NCBI GenBank assembly: GCA_900548315.1
Contig: URJU01000017.1
Location: forward strand, 1-20,236
Length of the DNA stretch: 20,236 nt
Direction: 5' to 3'
Origin: an uncultured Coprococcus sp.
GTDB taxonomy: Bacteria > Bacillota > Clostridia > Lachnospirales > Lachnospiraceae
Numbering within the stretch: the first letter of the stretch is position 1; each line of letters opens with the position of its first letter. The notes under the pieces were generated by a model. It had not been told where the DNA came from. It saw only the letters and a list, made by a program, of their open reading frames with translations, and did not search any database. Below are positions 15,224-20,236 of this stretch, piece after piece. The position numbers were made by a program, and so were the translations under genes.

Positions 15224-17866
15224 ATGAAAGAGTTAGAGAAGACATATGATCCTTCCCAGATAGAGGACAGACTCTACAGAAAATGGGAGGAGAAGAAGTA
15301 TTTCCATGCAGAGGTAGACAGAAGTAAGAAACCATTTACGATCGTTATGCCGCCTCCAAATGTAACAGGACAGCTCCACATGGGACATGCCCTGGACAAT
15401 ACAATGCAGGATATACTTATAAGATTTAAGAGAATGCAGGGCTATTCAGCACTGTGGCAGCCTGGTACAGACCACGCAGCTATCGCAACCGAGGTCAAGG
15501 TTACAGAGAAACTGAAGGAGCAGGGAATAGATAAGAAGGAGATTGGTCGTGAGGAGTTCCTCAAGCATGCATGGGCATGGAAGGAGGAGTACGGCAACCG
15601 TATCGTGAGCCAGCTCAAGAAGATGGGTTCATCTGCTGATTGGGACAGAGAGAGATTCACCATGGACGAGGGATGCTCCAGAGCTGTAAAGGAAGTATTT
15701 GTAAGACTGTATGATAAGGGCTACATATACAAGGGTTCAAGGATCATCAACTGGTGTCCTGTGTGTAAGACTTCTATATCAGATGCTGAGGTTATCCACG
15801 AGGAGCAGGATGGATATTTCTGGCACATCAATTATCCGGTAGTTGGAGAGCCTGGAAGATTTGTCGAGATAGCAACAACAAGACCTGAGACACTTCTCGG
15901 AGATACAGCCGTTGCAGTAAATCCTGACGATGAGAGATATACAGATATAGTTGGAAAGATGCTGGAGCTGCCACTCACAGACAGACAGATTCCGGTTATC
16001 GCAGATCCATATGTTGACAAGGAGTTCGGAACAGGTTGTGTAAAGATCACGCCTGCACATGACCCTAACGATTTCGAGGTTGGAAAGCGCCATGACCTTG
16101 AGGAGATCAACATACTGAACGATGATGCGACAATCAATGAACTGGGCGGCAAGTACGCAGGTATGGACCGTTACGAGGCAAGAAAGCAGATGGTGGCAGA
16201 CCTTGACGCACTGGGACTTCTCGTAAAGGTTGTTCCACACAGACACAACGTAGGAACACATGACAGATGTAAGACAACCGTAGAGCCAATGATCAAGCCA
16301 CAGTGGTTCGTCCGCATGAAGGAGATGGGACAGGCTGCACTTGACATCATTAAGACGGATGAGCTCTCATTTGTGCCTGAGCAGTTTGACAAGACATACA
16401 TCCACTGGCTTGAGAACATCCGTGACTGGTGTATATCAAGACAGCTCTGGTGGGGACACAGAATCCCTGCATGGTACTGCGACGAGTGCGGCGAGACCAT
16501 CGTCAGCCGAGAGACTCCTACAGTATGTCCAAAGTGCGGATGCACACACCTCACACAGGATGAGGACACACTTGATACATGGTTCTCATCAGCACTGTGG
16601 CCATTCTCAACACTTGGCTGGCCGGACAAGACACCTGAGTACGAGTATTTCTATCCTACAAGCGTGCTTGTAACAGGATATGATATCATCTTCTTCTGGG
16701 TAATCCGTATGGTATTCTCAGCACTTGAGCAGACAGGCAAGAGCCCATTCAAGCATGTGCTGATCCACGGACTTGTAAGAGACGACCAGGGACGTAAGAT
16801 GAGTAAGTCCCTTGGAAATGGTATCGACCCACTTGAAGTTATTGATAAGTACGGCGCAGATGCCCTTCGTCTGACACTTATCACAGGAAATGCTCCTGGA
16901 AACGACATGCGTTTTTACTGGGAGAGAGTTGAGAATTCCAGAAACTTTGCAAATAAGATCTGGAACGCAACACGTTTTATCATGATGAACATGGAGAAAG
17001 CAGATTTCTCAGATGTGAAGTTGTCTGACCTGACAATAGCTGACCGCTGGATCCTGTCCAAGGTCAACACTCTTGCAAAAGAGATGACAGACAACATGGA
17101 GAAGTTCGAGCTTGGTATCGCGGTATCCAAGGTATACGACTTCATCTGGGAAGAGTTCTGTGACTGGTATATCGAGATGGTTAAGCCTCGTCTCTACAAT
17201 GATGAGGATGAGACAAAGGCAGCAGCACTCTGGACACTTAAGACAGTCCTGATCCAGGCACTTAAGCTCCTTCACCCATACATGCCATTTATCACAGAGG
17301 AGATCTTCTGCAATATTCAGGACGAGGAGGAGTCTATCATGATCTCCAAGTGGCCTGAGTACACAGATGAGTGGAACTTCGAGTCTGACGAGGCCGCTGT
17401 CGATACAATCAAGGCAGCAGTTCGTGCCATCAGAAATCTTCGTACAGGAATGAACGTACCACCTAGCAGAAAGGCAAAGGTATATGTCGTATCTGCCAAG
17501 GAGGATGTGAGATATATATTTGAGTCATCAAAGAGTTTCTTTGCCACACTGGGATATGCCAGCGAGGTGTATGTACAGGCAGACAAGACAGGAATCGATG
17601 AGAACGCTGTATCTACATTGATCCACGATGCCGCTGTATACATTCCTCTTGAGGAGCTTGTGGATATTGACAAGGAGATCGAGAGACTTGAGAAGGAGGC
17701 TGCAAAGCTTGCCGGAGAGATCAAGAGAGCATCCGGAATGCTTGCCAATCCAAAGTTCGTTGATAAGGCACCAGCCGCAAAGGTCGAGGAGGAGAAGGCA
17801 AAGCTTGCGAAGTACACAGAGATGTCTGAGCAGGTTGCCGAGCGTCTTGCACAGCTGAAAAAGTAA
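15224..17866 (+). CDS. valS: Valine--tRNA ligase ValS
   Basis: Charges tRNA-Val with valine in the cytoplasm. It has 880 residues, the normal bacterial length. The class I signature HMGH is at 52-55 and KMSKS at 525-529. The editing domain carries TTRPET (218-223). Two cysteine pairs (CDEC 419-422 and CPKC 435-438) look like a zinc knuckle. The C-terminus ends in the usual coiled-coil arm (about 815-880). The start at ATG 15224 is preferred because AAGGA (15211-15215) lies 8 bases before it. The in-frame ATG at 15188 directly abuts the terminator T run and has no ribosome binding site. Regulated by the upstream T-box. Codon choice seems more restrained than in the neighbouring DUF genes, as expected for a highly expressed gene. 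Intact. Confidence 0.98.
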   Translation: MKELEKTYDPSQIEDRLYRKWEEKKYFHAEVDRSKKPFTIVMPPPNVTGQLHMGHALDNTMQDILIRFKRMQGYSALWQPGTDHAAIATEVKVTEKLKEQGIDKKEIGREEFLKHAWAWKEEYGNRIVSQLKKMGSSADWDRERFTMDEGCSRAVKEVFVRLYDKGYIYKGSRIINWCPVCKTSISDAEVIHEEQDGYFWHINYPVVGEPGRFVEIATTRPETLLGDTAVAVNPDDERYTDIVGKMLELPLTDRQIPVIADPYVDKEFGTGCVKITPAHDPNDFEVGKRHDLEEINILNDDATINELGGKYAGMDRYEARKQMVADLDALGLLVKVVPHRHNVGTHDRCKTTVEPMIKPQWFVRMKEMGQAALDIIKTDELSFVPEQFDKTYIHWLENIRDWCISRQLWWGHRIPAWYCDECGETIVSRETPTVCPKCGCTHLTQDEDTLDTWFSSALWPFSTLGWPDKTPEYEYFYPTSVLVTGYDIIFFWVIRMVFSALEQTGKSPFKHVLIHGLVRDDQGRKMSKSLGNGIDPLEVIDKYGADALRLTLITGNAPGNDMRFYWERVENSRNFANKIWNATRFIMMNMEKADFSDVKLSDLTIADRWILSKVNTLAKEMTDNMEKFELGIAVSKVYDFIWEEFCDWYIEMVKPRLYNDEDETKAAALWTLKTVLIQALKLLHPYMPFITEEIFCNIQDEEESIMISKWPEYTDEWNFESDEAAVDTIKAAVRAIRNLRTGMNVPPSRKAKVYVVSAKEDVRYIFESSKSFFATLGYASEVYVQADKTGIDENAVSTLIHDAAVYIPLEELVDIDKEIERLEKEAAKLAGEIKRASGMLANPKFVDKAPAAKVEEEKAKLAKYTEMSEQVAERLAQLKK

Positions 17867-17881
17867 TAAATTAAGATTGGG

Positions 17882-17921
17882 GTCCCGACAGACGGTAGCT
17901 GCGCCTGCCGGGACTTCTTGG
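17882..17921 (+). terminator. Probable terminator after valS
   Basis: GTCCCG (17882-17887) pairs with CGGGAC (17909-17914), extended by CAG/CTG inside, and is followed by TTCTTGG. The T tract is imperfect, so termination may be partial. The stem starts 15 bases after the valS stop. Confidence 0.6.
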
Positions 17922-18030
17922 TTTGAGAAATCTCAGATGGGTTTTGTGAGTTTGTGTGTGACCGTGGCTGTATCTGCCTCATATCATATAACAGAAAGGA
18001 TTTTCTGTATGTATGAGGGAGGTGGTATGA

Positions 18031-18339
18031 GTGGGGTTTACAAGTATTCCTATTCGAAATATTATACACGAGGCGGTATCCAGAGGTGGTATAATAGTTG
18101 ATGTCAGAACACGTGAGGAGTTTGCGGCAGGGCATATTCCCATGGCTATCAATGTACCGCTTGAACAGATAGAGGAAGGAGCTTATTCACTTCCAAAGAG
18201 TAAATACCTGATAGTGTACTGTGAGCGCGGAATAAGCAGCATGAGGGCAGCCCTAGCCATGGGTGAGGATGGATACAAAGTTATCAACACCATCGGTGGT
18301 CTTGCACAGTACAAGGGGCCGCTCACAAGGCAGAAATGA
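18031..18339 (+). CDS. Single-domain rhodanese-like sulfurtransferase
   Basis: A 102-residue rhodanese domain without signal peptide, expected to carry or transfer sulfane sulfur on a cysteine. The family marks are IIVDVRTREEF (21-31), AGHIPMAINVP (33-43) and the active loop YCERGISSM with Cys64 (63-71). The closing motif is INTIGGLAQYKG (85-96). The start is GTG 18031, with GGGAGG (18017-18022) 8 bases upstream. An ATG at 18027 is in another frame and gives only a short peptide. The loop is CERGISS rather than the CxxGxR of classic enzymes, a variant common among small stand-alone rhodaneses. It precedes the rRNA methyltransferase by 62 bases. The acceptor is unknown. Confidence 0.88.
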   Translation: MGFTSIPIRNIIHEAVSRGGIIVDVRTREEFAAGHIPMAINVPLEQIEEGAYSLPKSKYLIVYCERGISSMRAALAMGEDGYKVINTIGGLAQYKGPLTRQK

Positions 18340-18401
18340 TAGAGTATACCTTAGGCAATTGCAAAAAAATATATTTGTTTTATATATGGAAAGGACGATA
18401 G

Positions 18402-19559
18402 ATGAGCAGAGTGGAACTGATCGCTCCATGTCATTTTGGACTGGAGTCTGTACTGAAGAGAGAGATACAGGATCTTGGATATGAGATAGTCCAGGTGGAG
18501 GATGGCAGGATAACATTTGCCGGAGATGAGAGCGCCATAGCCAGGGCGAATGTATTTATAAGAACGGCAGAGAGGATAATGCTCAAGTGTGGCAGCTTTA
18601 AGGCTACCACATTTGATGAGCTTTTCGAGGGAACAAAGGCGATCGCCTGGGAGAAGTATCTCACCAGAGATGCAAAATTCTGGGTATCCAAGGCAACATC
18701 AAATAAGAGTGCGCTCTTCAGCCCTTCGGACATACAGTCCATAGTAAAGAAGGCTATGGTCGAGAGGATGAAGAAGACATATAGAGTATCATGGTTCACA
18801 GAGGATGGAGCGAGCTATCCGGTCCGTGTGTTCATATTTAAGGATATAGTCACGATAGCACTTGATACTTCTGGTGTATCACTCCATAAGAGGGGATACA
18901 GGAGACTCGTGGGTAAGGCACCTATATCGGAGACTCTGGCATCTGCACTTATAATGCTTACCCCTTGGAACAGAGACAGGATCCTTGTTGATCCGTTTTG
19001 CGGCAGTGGTACATTTCCTATAGAGGCTGCCATGATAGGAGCGCATATCGCACCGGGAATGGACAGGGAATTCACTGCCCAGGAGTGGGGAAAGGTGTGT
19101 GACAAAAAGATATGGTACAGCGCGGTGGATGAGGCACATGATCTGATAGACCATGATGTGAAGATGAACATCCAGGGATACGATCTTGACTCAGACATGG
19201 TAAAGTGTGCCATGGAAAATGCGAAGGCAGCAGGAGTTGACCAGCACATACATTTCCAGCAGAGGGATGTGAAAGATCTCAGGAATCCGAAGAAATATGG
19301 ATTTGTCATCACAAATCCACCGTATGGAGAGAGACTTGAGGAGAAGGAGGCACTTCCGGAGCTGTACAGGACAATAGGTGAGAGCTACAAAAATCTGGAT
19401 GACTGGTCAATGTTCCTCATCACCTCATACGCTGATGCGGAGAAATATATTGGAAGAAAGGCGGACAAGAACCGCAAGATATACAATGGTATGATAAAGT
19501 CCTATTTCTATCAGTTTATGGGACCAAAGCCACCTAAAAGAAGGAGAGAAGACAGTTGA
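18402..19559 (+). CDS. THUMP-domain rRNA guanine-N2 methyltransferase (RlmL/YpsC type)
   Basis: Methylates 23S rRNA guanine (m2G2445 by analogy with RlmL) using S-adenosylmethionine. It has 385 residues, the size of the Firmicutes YpsC form that lacks the second methyltransferase domain of E. coli RlmL. A small N-terminal domain and THUMP RNA-binding domain span about 1-155. The methyltransferase domain (about 165-375) has the SAM loop VDPFCGSGTF (196-205) and the catalytic NPPYGE (305-310). The C-terminus is basic (PKPPKRRRE). AAGGA (18391-18395) lies 6 bases before the ATG. Its stop TGA (19557-19559) overlaps the TTG start of the next gene, implying coupling with a membrane protease. The family is firm; the exact target base is inferred. 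Confidence 0.93.
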   Translation: MSRVELIAPCHFGLESVLKREIQDLGYEIVQVEDGRITFAGDESAIARANVFIRTAERIMLKCGSFKATTFDELFEGTKAIAWEKYLTRDAKFWVSKATSNKSALFSPSDIQSIVKKAMVERMKKTYRVSWFTEDGASYPVRVFIFKDIVTIALDTSGVSLHKRGYRRLVGKAPISETLASALIMLTPWNRDRILVDPFCGSGTFPIEAAMIGAHIAPGMDREFTAQEWGKVCDKKIWYSAVDEAHDLIDHDVKMNIQGYDLDSDMVKCAMENAKAAGVDQHIHFQQRDVKDLRNPKKYGFVITNPPYGERLEEKEALPELYRTIGESYKNLDDWSMFLITSYADAEKYIGRKADKNRKIYNGMIKSYFYQFMGPKPPKRRREDS

Positions 19560-20236
19560 AAAAGCTGGTTTATATAGTTCTTATATGTGCCATTGGAATT
19601 CTGGCATATTATGGAATGCAGAATCCGGTCGGCAGGCTGGAAAAGAATGAAGATGAGCAGCATGCGGCTCAGGTTTTGTCGGGCAAGCTTGCTGAAAACT
19701 ACAATTCAGATGGACTGAAACTCAAGATAAATGGCAGTGATGTCGAGGATGAGCAGTATATGCCATATATTGGCTCTGATCTTCACGTAATGTTGCCTAT
19801 TGATGCAGTGAAGGACAAGCTGGGATGCACAGTTGATGAATATGCAAATGGCAGTGTGATCATAAAGAGAAATGATCATGTGGTCAAAATTGCGCCGGGC
19901 TCTCCGGAAGTCAGTTTTGACGGTGAGAAAGTGGCTTTGCAGACACTTCCGGTGAAAAGCAATGATGTGTTGTACCTTCCTATAGAGTATATAAGTGATG
20001 CCATTGACTACACCTGTGAATATAACTATTCATCCGGGCAGATATCACTCCAGAAGAAGGGTGAGGATGTAACACTACCGGCATCGTATGATATGCGAAA
20101 GGAAGGTCGTGTGACAGAAGTCAGGGATCAGGGTGATTCCGGAACCTGTTGGGCATTTGCATCTCTGGCGGCACTTGAGACAACGCTCATGCCGGGTGAA
20201 AAGCTGCAGTTCTCGGTGGACAATATGACAAAGAAC
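19556..20236 (+). CDS. Membrane-anchored papain-family (C1) cysteine protease, partial
   Basis: The gene runs off the window; 227 codons are visible with no stop. It starts at TTG 19556, overlapping the methyltransferase stop (TTGA), with AAGGAG (19541-19546) 9 bases upstream. An N-terminal hydrophobic segment (about 4-20) is a signal or anchor, so the protein works outside the cell. Residues about 50-165 form a beta-rich domain resembling the stalk domain related to the copper amine oxidase N-terminus (LPIDAVKDKLG, then LYLPIEYISDAI). The peptidase begins near 170 with LPASYDMRKEG. Its oxyanion Gln192 and catalytic Cys198 are in DQGDSGTCWAFA (191-202), the papain pattern. His and Asn of the active site lie beyond the window. 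Target unknown. Confidence 0.87.
   Translation, partial: MKKLVYIVLICAIGILAYYGMQNPVGRLEKNEDEQHAAQVLSGKLAENYNSDGLKLKINGSDVEDEQYMPYIGSDLHVMLPIDAVKDKLGCTVDEYANGSVIIKRNDHVVKIAPGSPEVSFDGEKVALQTLPVKSNDVLYLPIEYISDAIDYTCEYNYSSGQISLQKKGEDVTLPASYDMRKEGRVTEVRDQGDSGTCWAFASLAALETTLMPGEKLQFSVDNMTKN

Noticed and set aside
18359..18386. TTGCAA and TATATA as a promoter for the rRNA methyltransferase
   Set aside because: The implied start near 18393 would fall in the ribosome binding site; probably chance in an A+T-rich gap.

Overview
The window reads as the first 20 kb of a draft contig from a Gram-positive anaerobe of the class Clostridia, most likely Lachnospiraceae. The evidence is strong Shine-Dalgarno sites (AAGGAGG type), moderate GC with many ATA and AGA codons, a T-box leader on valS, a Firmicutes-type potABCD operon, and a DUF5717/DUF5716-like gene pair that I associate with Lachnospiraceae from memory. 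The genus cannot be fixed from sequence alone. Bases 1-43 are not genomic: they are an Illumina Nextera i7 adapter, including what looks like index N719, left on the contig end.

Layout. (1) 43-729: a truncated three-helix membrane protein, followed by a possible 26-residue membrane peptide at 824-904. (2) 905-1580: a gene-free stretch dominated by four back-to-back helical elements (1075-1301), including a three-way junction with no unpaired junction bases. It is probably an undescribed leader or small RNA upstream of the polyamine operon. (3) 1581-6260: potA-potB-potC-potD with overlapping or tightly spaced genes, closed by a strong bidirectional terminator (6277-6318). PotA has a duplicated TOBE-like C-terminus. 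PotD has a C-terminal membrane anchor instead of a lipoprotein signal. (4) 6343-8160, minus strand: a CobD/HisC-type PLP aminotransferase followed by a PyrE-like phosphoribosyltransferase whose PRPP loop lacks the usual acidic pair. (5) 8358-14893, plus strand: a three-gene unit made of a 1188-residue beta/alpha-solenoid protein (DUF5717-like), an Hsp70/actin-fold ATPase with a long acidic tail (DUF5716-like) and a TPR protein. Between the first two genes lies a GC-rich hairpin spacer flanked by a 15-bp duplication that contains the ribosome binding site. (6) 14902-17866: promoter, T-box leader and valS. (7) 18031-20236: a rhodanese, a THUMP-domain rRNA methyltransferase of the RlmL/YpsC type, and the start of a membrane-anchored papain-family protease that begins at a TTG codon and runs off the window.

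How the genes work together. PotABCD should import spermidine/putrescine, with PotD tethered outside the membrane, PotBC as the channel and PotA as the cytoplasmic ATPase. ValS, the methyltransferase and the rhodanese are housekeeping functions. The solenoid-ATPase-TPR trio has no assigned function. Its architecture (ATPase switch, large scaffold, TPR adaptor, no secretion signals) suggests a cytoplasmic chaperone-like or assembly machine, and it is the best candidate here for an undescribed system.
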